Positions 35,696 to 46,085 of a DNA stretch of 64,000 nt are shown one piece after another. Numbering within the stretch: the first letter of the stretch is position 1; each line of letters begins with the position of its first letter. The DNA is from Rotaria sp. Silwood1. Taxonomy: Eukaryota; Rotifera; Eurotatoria; Philodinida; Philodinidae. Below the pieces are notes generated by a model. The model ran no database searches. It was given only the letters and a program-made list of their open reading frames with translations, and was not told the DNA's origin. The stretch is taken from assembly GCA_905250075.1 (NCBI GenBank), contig CAJNOP010000670.1, positions 30,209 to 94,208 of the forward strand, given 5' to 3'. Both the position numbers and the translations under genes were made by a program.

Positions 35696-36182
35696 GTCTC
35701 TGCTGTTCTAGTCTAAAAGATGAATGTCTTACACAATTAATTTTTGTGCTTGAAATGATATTAAATGNNNNNNNNNNNNNNNNNNNNNNNNNNNNNNNNN
35801 NNNNNNNNNNNNNNNNNNNNNNNNNNNNNNNNNNNNNNNNNNNNNNNNNNNNNNNNNNNNNNNNNNNGTCGAAGTATGATAGAGAGGATAATGAAGTAAA
35901 AAAGATTATATCAGATATTCAGACAACAAGTAGAAATTTTATGTGAGAACTAGTTGTACATAAAAAAAAGTACTTATATTGCAGCAAACAATGATATCTG
36001 AAAATATGTTGGTCTATTTATACCAGAATGCTAAACAGATCACTCAATCTTCTAATGGTTCGTTATTCAAACTCACACAAGTATTTTCTTCTGAGCTTAT
36101 CATACAAAAACTACCCACTGTATTTCAACCAAGCGATGAATACAAAAAAAAAATCTGTGCTCAGAATGAGGGAGAATTGTAA
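35696..36182 (+). CDS. Partial gene interrupted by assembly gap
   Basis: An acceptor at 35695 (tttaatttag) opens a frame LCCSSLKDECLTQLIFVLEM that runs into the N gap. After the gap the frame continues SKYDREDNE and could splice from GAA|gtaaaa (35895) to an acceptor at 35984, phase 0. The last exon then reads QTMISENMLVYLYQNAKQ... and stops at 36180-36182. The amphipathic helices suggest an alpha-helical repeat protein, but I recognise no family. Upstream exons were not found. A single real exon or a spurious reading remains possible. Confidence 0.3.
35768..35867. other. Assembly gap (100 N)
   Basis: Exactly 100 undetermined bases, the usual scaffold placeholder, so the true length is unknown and the order of flanking sequence depends on scaffolding. 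Confidence 0.99.
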
Positions 36183-36391
36183 ATGTGTTTTTGTCGACGC
36201 TCAATAAAAAGTTAGGTCTGATTTAACAACTTCTCAACTTTTCGAAAAAATTGAGGATCAACAGTAAGGACAGATGTTGAGAAAAATAATGAGTATACTT
36301 GATTTCGATGCGATATTTATTCTTAAAATGATTACATTACATAAAAGTAATGAAAATTCTTTTAAAGATTATATCGAGCAATAGCTGGTTA

Positions 36392-38397
36392 TTATTGTAT
36401 TCTTTCAAACTTTTGGATGCGATAATTATATGTATCTGTAACATATAAATTCATTTCTGAATCAAATGTTACACCATGTGGGAAGTGTAATTCATTACTG
36501 CCATTACCGATTTGACCCGTTCCTGCAATCGTTATACCATATACAGCATTTGGACAAAACATTTGTATTCGATTATTATTACAATCAGTAATATATAAAT
36601 TACCATACTTATCAAGAATCAGGCCTTGAGGACTGTTTAATTGAGCTGGACTATTACCAGGTCGCCCAGGAATGCCGGCATATATATTATGATTTCCATA
36701 CGGTTCCATATCCCATTGTGTTACTGAATGGGATTCTTCGTTTGATATGTATAAGATATGATTTGGTTCGTCTAAATATAAACCAGTTGGATTATATAAT
36801 TGATATGGATTGAGACCTGCACCATTACCACCCTAGAACAATATTGAAGAATTTACCATTTATAAAAATATTTAAATTGTCATAGTTGTTCCTGATGCTT
36901 TACTTAACAATTTCAATCATTTCTTGTCAATCTCGTTTAGTGGAGTTAAAATCAATAACTTACTGCTACAATTGTTCCAACAGATTTTTTGGGATCATAT
37001 GTAGATGGCCATTTTGTAATACGTTGATTTTGCAAATCGGCAACGAATATATTTTTCTTTGAATCAAGTGCAACTCTAAACGGATAACTAAATTCATTTA
37101 ATGCTGAACCACAAGTACCATTTCCCGCCACTGTTTTTCCACTTTTGGCATCTTTTGCCCAAAATTGGATTCGCTGGTTACCCTCATCAACAACAAAGAC
37201 ATTTTCATTTTCATCTGCAAAAATATCTCTTGGACCGTCCAGTTTGTCTGATGTTGACCCTCCGGCACCATTGGATTGGCCTGCAGCTGTTTTAATTTCA
37301 CCATTTGGATAACGTTTCTGCACACGGTTATTAGAAACATCAGCAACATACAGAATTTGTGTTTTCGGTTCGATAAATAAACCATCAGGAAATTGTAATT
37401 GATCTGGATTTGTACCATAACCATTGCCCATGATTGTTATTCCAGTTGTACTCCATTTAAGATTACCTGGACCTAGAATTTCAATCAAAATATGTGAGTT
37501 TATATCTCCTCTTAAGATATGAGACAGATTTATAGTGGCGGCAAAACTAATTCGTACGATTTCTTTTTTGACCGAAGATAGTCAAAATATGAACTTTTGA
37601 AAATTTGGTGGATATCAAAAGAATCATCATGTTATCTAGTATTTACACTACAAAAACCAGCGTTGTTGAATCAGTCCATGTTAAATGAGACATCAATCAT
37701 TGAAAATCACGCATGTTTTTTACGCAAAAATTATTCGTGCAATAGACAAACATTCAATAATGCTGATTTCTATAGCGTAAATACTAGACGATATAGGGAT
37801 TCTTTTGATATCCAGCGAATCTTAAAAAGTCTTTATTTGGACTATCTTCGATGAAAAAAGAAATCGTATGAATTATTTTTGCAGCCACTATATATAACTA
37901 TATGCAGGATCTAATGTCAACTATAAATTAGTACGAGGGATAGTTCAATGAATCTTTGAACCTTTCATTGATAGTTGTTCTTCAAAACTTTTTAAAAATT
38001 TTCTCAGTGTAAAGTGAATCTAATAAAAATTGACTATGAATATATATATAGCTATTAGGAACTATAAAATATTTAGTGATATCGACATGTAGTAAATTTA
38101 TGTCTACTTACAGTCGCTCGATTGTTTATAGATAGGTTGACCTGAAAAAGACAAATTAAAGAGGAGTTATTTTGTAGTTTAAAAAATTTCTCATTCACTT
38201 ACCATTATTTATTCCGATTACCCTAAAAAAAGTAAGGTAGAATATTAAGTGCATATTTTTAGTACTTTAGGCAATTTTTATATTTGTATTGAAATGCCAG
38301 AAATGGGATGCATGAATTTCAAATTGGACCTATCTCTTTAATTCACCTTTGTCTTTAATACTTACGCAAATAAGCACAATAAGTAATAGGATATCAT
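36392..38397 (-). CDS. Secreted six-bladed NHL-repeat protein
   Basis: Five exons: 38397-38366, 38222-38203 (20 bp), 38141-38112 (30 bp), 37472-36964, 36832-36392; phases agree, 343 residues. Residues 1-18 are a clean signal peptide (MISYYLLCLFAVIGINNG), encoded across two small exons. Six NHL units follow, with cores FPDGLFIE...LYVADVSNNRVQK, GPRDIFAD...FVVDEGNQRIQF, YPFRVALD...FVADLQNQRITK, NPTGLYLD...LYISNEESHSVTQ, SPQGLILD...LYITDCNNNRIQM and FPHGVTFD...LYVTDTYNYRIQK. Six units make one closed propeller. Blades are joined by the GITIxGxGxxG linkers common in this family. Secreted NHL proteins probably bind ligands or glycans; no enzyme domain is seen. An AATAAA lies about 70 bases after the stop (36316-36321). 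Confidence 0.88.
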
Positions 38398-38727
38398 TTT
38401 GATAGCGACTTTTTATTATTATTAATCGTGGAGAAATGACAAGTGTATGTGTTTCTCATACCTTTTAAATTCTAAATTGTTCTTTATCTATGCATCATCA
38501 TTTACTAGCAACATATTTTTAAAACAACGATGACAGAAAAGAATGATAGAAGAAACGATAACGCTGCATTTTTTTTCGTTTCATATGTTGTTGTTAAATA
38601 AAGGCAAGTAGTGTTTCTTTCACTAGACAGTGAAAATAACTAAAACTATGCGCGAATCATGACGATGCTATTTGTATCTGCCAGTATATTAATGTCTCAC
38701 TAGAAGTGAGTACCATCGAAGAATCGA

Positions 38728-38790
38728 AGGGTGGGGATGTGGGTGTGGATAATCAAAGTGCCAACACCCACCATCCATTCCACACACCCT
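38728..38790. repeat. Inverted pair of TGTGGG-like tracts
   Basis: AGGGTGGGGATGTGGGTGTGG is followed after about 15 bases by CCAACACCCACCATCC and CACACACCC. Same head-to-head G-rich/C-rich layout as 4199-4298 and 53550-53666, but shorter. Confidence 0.6.
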
Positions 38791-39398
38791 TGCAGTGGCG
38801 TAGTCAGGAATTTTTGAACTATGGACCGTTTACCAGCTAAATTATTTTGAGTACTGGGCAATAATGGACAATTCAAAATCAATTGGGCTACTACTTTTTT
38901 CAAAAACTTCCTTTTCACAGAAAAGCTGATTTTTGACGAAAAGAGATTTATTACTCTCAACTAAGAGAATCTCTATCACTTTTGCTGTTCTTATCTATAA
39001 ATAGAGCTTTCAATTTTCATATAATCGGATACTTAACTTCGAAAACGACATGAAAAGATAGAATTGTAACTAATGACGGTAAGTATAATAATTCCAATCC
39101 GTTAGGAATTTTTTACCAGGTGGTATAATGTTTTTCGGACTTTTTGTACAGTTTTTTTCACAAAATGAGCATAAATATATATCTTTTTTCATATGTTGAA
39201 TACTTTTTGTTGATGTAAACGCTGGTTCTGTACAAAAAAAGGAAATGTCAGGATGCCTGAATCAGCCAGAATTCATCACGAGATTCCTTGGTTTATTTTT
39301 GTAACCTACTTTTACATGAACCGATACTATTATAACAAACCTGTGTAATTGTTTGAAGTTGTAGTTTATTAAAGATTTACTTGTACTTCTCTTATTAT

Positions 39399-39595
39399 TT
39401 TTGTGTATTCAAAAAGTGAGTACACTATAGAATCGGTCAGTGTGTCCGTCCGGCCGTTTACACGATAACTTTTGAAAGGAGTCAGATCGCGATGAAATTT
39501 TCTACACAGTTCAGTCTTAACAAAATCTCGGTCGAGTTCGAAGATGAGAAGGATTGGCCGAGCCCTTCCTGAGTTATTGCAAAAATACTCATTTT
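39399..39595. repeat. Dispersed repeat, copy 1
   Basis: Begins TGTATTCAAAAAGTGAGTAC and continues AGAATCGGTCAGTGTGTCCG, ACACGATAAC, GATGAAATTTTCTACACAG, ATCTCGGTCGAGTTCGAAGA. It matches 40129-40335 over about 190 bases in the same orientation. Confidence 0.75.
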
Positions 39596-40128
39596 TTCCT
39601 ATACCTTCCCTATGGAAAGATCGACCGATTCCTGCTTTCGTAAACAACTTTTCCTATCATAGTCAACTAAAACCCCAACTATTATATACCATTCGATAGA
39701 GAATTTCAAGTGCTACAAAATGGTATATAAAACATAAAGAAACAAGAAGGTTGACTCACCTATCACAAAGATAATTAAAGAGAACTAGGTTATGTTTTTG
39801 TCCACGATCTAATTGATCCGCGTTTAGAGCTCTATCTTCCGATCACAGTGATGATGCTTCGAGGTTTTCTGGGGTGGAGAACTCGAATCTGTACTCCACT
39901 TCCATCGAAATACTATTGGTTAAGCAGTGACCAATAGAAATCAAGTTATAGGAAAAACGACTTTCTTAGGGTAAATCAAAGGAAAGAGTTCAAATCTGAG
40001 CTGTATTCGGTTCCAAGTCCTATTGGTTTGGCAATACGCAATAGAAATCAACATTTTGAATGGTAGGTTCCCCAGTATAATTTTGATGTTCACACATTCT
40101 GGGATGACTGATTCGTATGATTCACTTT

Positions 40129-40335
40129 TTTGTGTACTCAAAAAGTGAGTACACTCTAGAATCGGTCAGTGTGTCCGTCCGTTTACACGATGACTCTTCA
40201 CAATTACATTCGATCGAGCTGAAATTTTTGTGCACAGAATTGTCTCATCAATATCTCGGTCGAGTTCGAAAATGAGAAGGATCCGTCAAGAAATGGCTGA
40301 GTTATCGAAAAAATTGTCATTATTGGCCAGACCAT
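40129..40335. repeat. Dispersed repeat, copy 2
   Basis: Second copy, starting with the small palindrome GTGTACTCAAAAAGTGAGTACAC and sharing the CGGTCAGTGTGTCCGTCCG and ATCTCGGTCGAGTTCGAAAA blocks with copy 1. Either a dispersed repeat or the two direct ends of a roughly 930-bp element. Confidence 0.75.
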
Positions 40336-40342
40336 CATTGCG

Positions 40343-40358
40343 CGGGGGGGGGGGGGGG
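40343..40358. repeat. Poly-G run of 16
   Basis: An uninterrupted G16 run in otherwise AT-rich DNA; length may be unreliable in the assembly. Confidence 0.8.
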
Positions 40359-40845
40359 TGCAGAGATTTTTTCAGAAAAAGTATTTTGCTCATAATTATT
40401 CACAACATATATAAATCGACTCTGTTTTTAACGCTGATTCCGAATCTGATATTAGTTTTGAACCAAATCGTAGTTTTCTAACGAAACATTGCCTGAAAAC
40501 GGTCTCAAAATGCACAGAAACTGCATCCAGAAACCAAATTGCCTACATATGTCTCAGATGACCAGTAGTTTTGGGGTTTCCCAAATGCCTGGTTTTGCAG
40601 ATAGCCAAAAGGACTATCGAAAGGTAAAAATCCGAACTCGATAGCTATTAATATTGGTGATTTGTTATGAAAATACTGATGCCTGTATCTATCATATATC
40701 TCTTATAAATTCATGAGGTTGCTTACGATCGTAATCCCGCTAAATACAAACACAAATCCATTCAAAAATAACTCTTCTTATCCAGTTTTCCAAGCTGAAC
40801 ACGAATCTGAACTCAATTTTTGTGATTTCTAAAGATATTATATCA

Positions 40846-41490
40846 CTCTGACGAGGGAAGGTCACCAACTGTTCAATCGCTTTTTAGTCGGAACTATGTG
40901 CATCATGTAGGTCCTAATGAGCCATGAATACCCTGAAAAGAGTTCGGGCGGCTAGCTTATTATTGTCGAGATACTGCATTTTTATGGTATTTTTAACTAA
41001 GCACAATACCGTAGTCCCCCTCAGGAACCAGAAAAACTGAGTTTCGAGTTTTGACTTGAAACTTTGTATAGAAACAGACCTCAGTGAGAGTAGTTTATTG
41101 TGAAAGTTTCAGGCCTTTTGGTTGTTCCTATCCTAAGATACAGCTAAAAAGGGTGTTTTTACACTGCTCGTATACCCTCGACAGGTTCCGATGTGCTTAT
41201 TTCAGAATAGGAGCAACCAAAAGATCTAAAACTTTCAAAATAAGCCACTCTCATTGAGATCTGTTTCTGTGCCAAACTTCAAGTCAAAATTCAAAACTCA
41301 GGTTTTTTGGTGCTCCTGAGGGGGACCACGGCGTTCTGCTTAACAATATCGTAAAAATGCAGTATCTCGACAGTAATGGGCTAGCCGCCCGAACTCTTTT
41401 CAGGGTATTCATAGCTCATTAGGACCTACATGATGCACATAGTTCTGACTCAAAAGCGATTGAACAGTTGGTGACCTTCCCTCGTGAGAG
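40846..41490. mobile_element. Foldback element, family A copy 3
   Basis: A 645-bp palindrome centred near 41168. The left end is ACTCTGACGAGGGAAGGTCA and the right end its near-complement TGACCTTCCCTCGTGAGAGT. Arms share CATGTAGGTCCTAATGAG, AAAGAGTTCGGGCGGCTAGC and GATACTGCATTTTTA with their mirrors at over 90 per cent by eye. It is the longest and best preserved family A copy. No reading frame. It lies about 540 bases beyond the end of the Helentron coding part. Confidence 0.85.
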
Positions 41491-42029
41491 TAGAGTCAGT
41501 GGTCACTGGATAGGGTCGCATACAGTGTGGTCCATGCTAACTTAGCACGCCTGTGTTTTCTCCTTGCAATTTAGTGTCAAGGGATGTATCTTGATGAGAT
41601 CTATGTCTTATTGAAAAAAATAAATACAGGGCCTAGTGCACCGCGTGAGAAAAGTCCAAAATACCGACTCTCGGAGTACGCTATTTCCTTGAATTTACGC
41701 AGATTTCGGCTTATATCACGTTTTTATCTCATAACTTACTTGAGTGTAGTGAATTTATAGATTAAACTGTTTCTTTCCAATTGAGACCTTCTTTAGCTCA
41801 AAGGGCCAAACCGTTCACGAGACAAGGTTGAAATGCTGAGCATATACTCAAGATAGTTAATTTTTATTATTAAACTGTCTAAAATATTCATCCTTGAGCG
41901 CACTAAGGAACTGTCCCTTAGGCCCTGCGGATGCCCTCTTTTTGTCCCGTAGGACGCGGCGAGGAGTTAGTTCCGGAGGTTTTATTCATTTGCATAAACT
42001 TCTTTGCTTTAGCTGAATCGTGTTTCTTT
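41491..42029. other. Probable 3' non-coding part of Helentron
   Basis: No gene. At 41905-41970 GC-rich inverted blocks (CCCTTAGGCCCTGCGG, GTCCCGTAGGACGCGG, then GGAGTTAGTTCCGGAGG) could form stem-loops like those near Helitron-type ends. The exact element boundary could not be fixed. Confidence 0.35.
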
Positions 42030-43010
42030 TTAGAAACTCATGTTAATTATGTCAAAGTGCGGTACAAATTGTTGAGGATTATCTCGAAAAGGTAAAAGAG
42101 CATCATAATGACTACCATTATAGTAAATACAAAGTCCTAGTTTATTCATATCGGATTTGTATCCTATATATTTTAGATGATCACCTGCTGTTCCTTTAGC
42201 AAATCGATCGACTAGTTCCTGTAAACTAATATTCGATGAAATATAATGTCTAAGTTTTGGATCGCCGTTAAACTGAATATATGAATAGATAGGATGAGAT
42301 AGAGCCATAGAAAGCGTCTGAATTTGAACTTCTACACCCCATATTGTATCCATAGCAGTTCTTTTCAACTGTTCCTCAAATGAATACTGCAATACTTTAC
42401 AAAGTGTTTGGAAATAATCGCTATTATTGATCATTGAATTTACTGCCAACAATCTCATCGAATGTGTTAGTTTTTCAGATCCAATATTTATTATCGAAAG
42501 AGAACTATGTAAACAATTGCCATCTGCAGTCGTGCAAGTTCTAGCATAAACAGAATCGAACGCTTGAACAGAATATCCTGTTTTCGATTTTAACAGGACG
42601 GATTGGTCTTTATTATTCATAGTTATAAATGGTGATTTTTCAATTAAATCATCGATTATTTGAGCTTCACTTGAAATTTGATTAGTCTCTGTAGTATTAT
42701 TAAAATCTAGTGCAAGAAGAAACTGATCAAGAATCTTCCTTGAGTTTGAATCAATGATTTCATAGTTTTCGGAAGAAGATTTTTCTTCAATTTCCATCAT
42801 ATCAGATGGCTCATTAACTTTGAGATCTTCCAAATGGAAAGACATCTCTAAGTCAATTTGTTCGTTTTTATCGACTGTTTCATGATGTGCAAAAACCAAT
42901 TTCTCATCGACTTCCATTGTGTCAGATTGATCATCAGTTATAATATCTTCAATATTAAAAGGTATATTTGTATGAATATCTTCGGTTTCATCAAAATGAA
43001 ACTTAGTCAA
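42030..43010 (-). CDS. OTU-domain cysteine protease of Helentron
   Basis: A 326-residue open frame. The OTU core has the Asp-Cys loop TADGNCLHSSLS (Cys166), the WGVEVQIQTLSMALSHPIYSY block near 224, and the His motif NGSHYDALLP (His301). All three catalytic positions are kept, so this segment could still be active if expressed. In front is an acidic region made of two roughly 37-residue repeats, FNIEDIITDDQSDTMEVDEK and FHLEDLKVNEPSDMMEIEEK. Reading frame is continuous with the EEP segment upstream apart from stops, so it was once the C-terminus of the same polyprotein or an adjoining frame. The role of OTU in Helentrons is not established; removal of ubiquitin from element or host proteins is a guess. 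Confidence 0.75.
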   Translation of the reverse strand: MTKFHFDETEDIHTNIPFNIEDIITDDQSDTMEVDEKLVFAHHETVDKNEQIDLEMSFHLEDLKVNEPSDMMEIEEKSSSENYEIIDSNSRKILDQFLLALDFNNTTETNQISSEAQIIDDLIEKSPFITMNNKDQSVLLKSKTGYSVQAFDSVYARTCTTADGNCLHSSLSIINIGSEKLTHSMRLLAVNSMINNSDYFQTLCKVLQYSFEEQLKRTAMDTIWGVEVQIQTLSMALSHPIYSYIQFNGDPKLRHYISSNISLQELVDRFAKGTAGDHLKYIGYKSDMNKLGLCIYYNGSHYDALLPFRDNPQQFVPHFDIINMSF

Positions 43011-43023
43011 AACTTTATGTTTT

Positions 43024-43424
43024 CTTATTCATATTGGTTTATGAAAACTTATAAGACTTTCAAAATAATCAAATTTTAAGTCTTTCACATTAGTGAAGCA
43101 ATAGTCAATCTGTGTTTTTGCATTAGTTTAATCTCTATTTAGTATATTATTCAAACTAAGTCCGAAGGATTCTATATATTCAATAAATTTGTTATTGATT
43201 TTGATCTTCAAATTTATATTAAAATCACCAACGACAATTATATTTTCACAAAATCCTTTTGAAATAGTTATAACTTCATTAATATGTCGTTTTAAGATAT
43301 CGAATGATGAATTCGGTGAATTGTAAACGGAAATTATACAAATATCATCAATTTTTATTGAAGAATATTCAATATGGTTTTTGCCTGAATATTCATATAT
43401 TTCGGTGATATTGTCGTACTTCAA
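43024..43424 (-). pseudogene. EEP endonuclease, C-terminal part
   Basis: Continues the nuclease that starts at the end of the helicase frame, after a frameshift at an A7 run near 43430. Seen are IEYSSIKIDDICIISVYNSP, the catalytic block NIIVVGDFNINLK, then a stop after NNILNRD, and beyond it TNAKTQIDYCFTNVKD and SFHKPI. The last motif is normally SDHxPI, so the Asp is lost too. With one frameshift, two stops and a motif change the domain is dead. Confidence 0.75.
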
Positions 43425-43425
43425 A

Positions 43426-45495
43426 TCATTTTTTTAAATAAATGATTTGACCAAATGGTTTTCGTACATCATCACAATTACATCTGTGAACTATCTTGAA
43501 ACCTTCAATTTCCAAGTTGTCACTTGGTTGTGTCCATGTTTCAACAAGACTTATCATGGAAGAAGACAAAAATGTTTTGTCACACTTAATATCTGAAATA
43601 TGTTTATTCAATGATTGTACATTATCAAACATAATCGAAAATCTTTCTTCTTGAGCTTCTTCAGGAAATTCAAGTGAAAATTTCAGCATTCGTTCGGATC
43701 TCATGCTTTTGAACATCATCGTCACTGCATCATTACGTTCAGGTGGTTTCGGTGGAACGAAGTCGCCAATTAAATATAAACCACTTGCTTTTGTTGCACG
43801 ACTACAAGCGACGTATAATTCAGATCTTGTCATTCCTTTCTTTAGATTGACAACGACTTTTTCATAAGTGCCACCTTGACTTTTATATATAGTCATGGCT
43901 TCAGAAGGAACTAGAAGAAACTGTTTCCGTTCTACTTTGAAATTAGTTGATCTTGTATTTACTTGTCGTGTTACTGGTTCAATTGGTGTGAGACTGAGAT
44001 CGATATTTCTATTTCGCATTACATTGTGAAAGTTAGCTCTAGCTTTTCTTCCAGTCTTCTTCTCACTAAATTTAATCCATAGTCGACATGGTACTGTCTC
44101 GTTTGTCTTTTGAAGTTTTCCATAATCAATCATTATCAGTTTTCCACAGGCGCCATTTACTAATCCATCTTCAGTGTCAATATTCACTGTCATCATATTC
44201 TTAGCGCCCACTTTCAAATCGATTTTAAGTGGTAAGCCATAAGTTTCAGTTGTTTTGAGATTCTTTACGTTGTTCAACACTTTTTCTTTTAATGATGCAA
44301 GTCCATCACCAATACAAAAGTCATATGCATTGGCAGTTGCACCTTCAGTATTAAGATTAGCCAATACTTTTGTATTGTATGCATCAACTTCAGCATTGCT
44401 TCTGAATATCCTTATGGCATCTTCAATCGTTTCCAAATTTTCAGTTGAAACAATTCGTGACTCTAATAAATTAATATCTTCATCTGTCATTGTTCCTTTA
44501 GCTATATTACTTAATGCAATGGCAAAAGTCTTATCATCCTTTTGTCTCATAATTTCTGTTAATTCAAACAATTCAAATAATGACCATAATGGACTATCTA
44601 CTAAAGCATTATATGAATTATTAAACTGAAATATGTATTTATCACCAACTGGTCTTAATTGATTGAAATCGCCTAAAACTATGACTGGTATTCCACCAAA
44701 TGGTTTCTTTGTTCTCATTATTTGCTGCAAACGTGCATCGACTTGTTGAAACATTGTAAAACCAACCATTGATATTTTGTCTATTATTAATGATTGTAAG
44801 TCTTTTAATTTGACTCCAATTCTATTCGAAACATCGCTATTTAGTTGAACAAGCTTATGTTTGCATTGATTTACTGGTAAACTTAAAAATGAATGCAACG
44901 TCATTCCATCAATTAGTGCTGCTGCTTTGCCAGTTGGCGCACAGATTGCAGTACGAATAGTTTCTGGATTAGATCCAGGAAGAGAATTATAAAATTTCAG
45001 TATCGACTGATATACTGCTTTGATCAAAGTACTTTTGCCAACACCTGCACCTCCATTGATGAAATGAAAAAATTGCTTATCACCATTTTTTACCAAATTC
45101 ATCATATTGAAAGTATATCTTCTTTGATTATTATTGAGATTTCTCATCATTTCCTGATATTCAGTATCTGGTATTATTTTAGGAACATTAAAATGTTCAA
45201 CTTTTTCAGTTCGAGTATTGAGTCCCATTTTAACAAAGATATCGTCTTCATTATTTTCTATTTCATAAATGAGAATTTCATTCTTATCTTGATCATATTC
45301 AACATTTATATCATCGATATTATTTTCAATTTCTCTTTCCATATGCTCTTCAAAAGCTTGCTCAAATTCATTGGCTTCACGATGAACATATTCAGATCTT
45401 TTCTGTCGAATCAAATCTTTATGTAATTCAAATATCTCTTCATGATTTATATTAATAAGGTCCTTTTCTTCATCACTCCATGGCAGAAATAGCAT
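43426..45495 (-). CDS. PIF1-like helicase of Helentron, with start of EEP nuclease
   Basis: An open frame of 689 residues; real translation would begin further upstream (the codons before it read NYYREQLMLFLPWSDE). Helicase motifs: Walker A NGGAGVGKST at 147-156, motif Ia ICAPTGKAA, motif II LIIDKISMV near 239, motif III VIVLGDFNQLRPVGD, and motif VI-like ELYVACSRATKASGLYL. Motif II normally reads DEIS; here the catalytic Glu is Lys240, which should abolish ATP hydrolysis. From about 620 the frame enters an EEP nuclease (FDNVQSLNKHISDIK, then SLVETWT with the catalytic Glu) and is cut by a frameshift at 43430. In an active element the helicase unwinds DNA at the Rep-nicked end. Confidence 0.85.
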   Translation of the reverse strand: MLFLPWSDEEKDLININHEEIFELHKDLIRQKRSEYVHREANEFEQAFEEHMEREIENNIDDINVEYDQDKNEILIYEIENNEDDIFVKMGLNTRTEKVEHFNVPKIIPDTEYQEMMRNLNNNQRRYTFNMMNLVKNGDKQFFHFINGGAGVGKSTLIKAVYQSILKFYNSLPGSNPETIRTAICAPTGKAAALIDGMTLHSFLSLPVNQCKHKLVQLNSDVSNRIGVKLKDLQSLIIDKISMVGFTMFQQVDARLQQIMRTKKPFGGIPVIVLGDFNQLRPVGDKYIFQFNNSYNALVDSPLWSLFELFELTEIMRQKDDKTFAIALSNIAKGTMTDEDINLLESRIVSTENLETIEDAIRIFRSNAEVDAYNTKVLANLNTEGATANAYDFCIGDGLASLKEKVLNNVKNLKTTETYGLPLKIDLKVGAKNMMTVNIDTEDGLVNGACGKLIMIDYGKLQKTNETVPCRLWIKFSEKKTGRKARANFHNVMRNRNIDLSLTPIEPVTRQVNTRSTNFKVERKQFLLVPSEAMTIYKSQGGTYEKVVVNLKKGMTRSELYVACSRATKASGLYLIGDFVPPKPPERNDAVTMMFKSMRSERMLKFSLEFPEEAQEERFSIMFDNVQSLNKHISDIKCDKTFLSSSMISLVETWTQPSDNLEIEGFKIVHRCNCDDVRKPFGQIIYLKK

Positions 45496-45666
45496 CAGCT
45501 GCTCTCTGTAATAATTTTCAGGATCCTGGTGTAACTTAAAATTTCTATATCTTATTATTTTTTTCTTTGTTCTCTTTTTTTATCCAACCTTTTCCATTTT
45601 TCGTCTTCAAAGCAGTATTCTTCTCATCGATTTCATCGTCGACGATATCTTCATCATCAGAATTTT

Positions 45667-45889
45667 CTATAATTTCAGTATAGCCTGTTTTTTTTTCTTA
45701 GATATATTATATAACGATGCAAAATCAGCTAAACAGACATTTTTCATTTCATCAGGTCGATTGATATACATGTCAATCAAGCCTTCAACAAAAACATCTT
45801 TTGAATCAGGCTCCAATTTTTCAAGAATTTCGTCTGATTTGAGCATAGAAATTCTATTTTCAGGCCTATTGGTATTGATGAATACAGTG
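45667..45889 (-). pseudogene. Helentron Rep, 3' fragment after the hAT insertion
   Basis: Reads STVFINTNRPENRISMLKSD, then KLEPDSKDVFVEGLIDMYINRPDEMKN and CLADFASLYNI, a conserved block between Rep and helicase. It is the direct continuation of the frame that ends at 49215 on the other side of the inserted element. A frameshift at an A9 run (near 45700) and a stop further on separate it from the helicase. Confidence 0.75.
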
Positions 45890-45912
45890 CTTCTACTCAA
45901 GGGGGAAAAAGC

Positions 45913-46085
45913 GGATCCTGGTGGATCCTGGGATCCATTAGGATCCGCCAGGATCCATAGGATCCACCAGGATCCACTAGGATCCATCAGGATCCACTAG
46001 GATCCACTAGGATCCATCAGGATCCACTAGGATCCATCAGGATCCACTATGATCCACTATGATCCACTATGATCCACTAGGATCC
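45913..46085. repeat. GGATCC decamer array, left
   Basis: About 17 units of GGATCC plus 3-4 variable bases (GGATCCACTA, GGATCCATCA), mostly 10 bp. The first two units, within the terminal repeat, read in the opposite sense (GGATCCTGGT). The last units drift to TGATCC. Confidence 0.9.

Noticed and set aside
45667..45987. DPSGSWWILWILADPNGS-type protein from the GGATCC arrays
   Set aside because: This is translation of the decamer repeat running into the Rep fragment across the insertion boundary, not a real protein.
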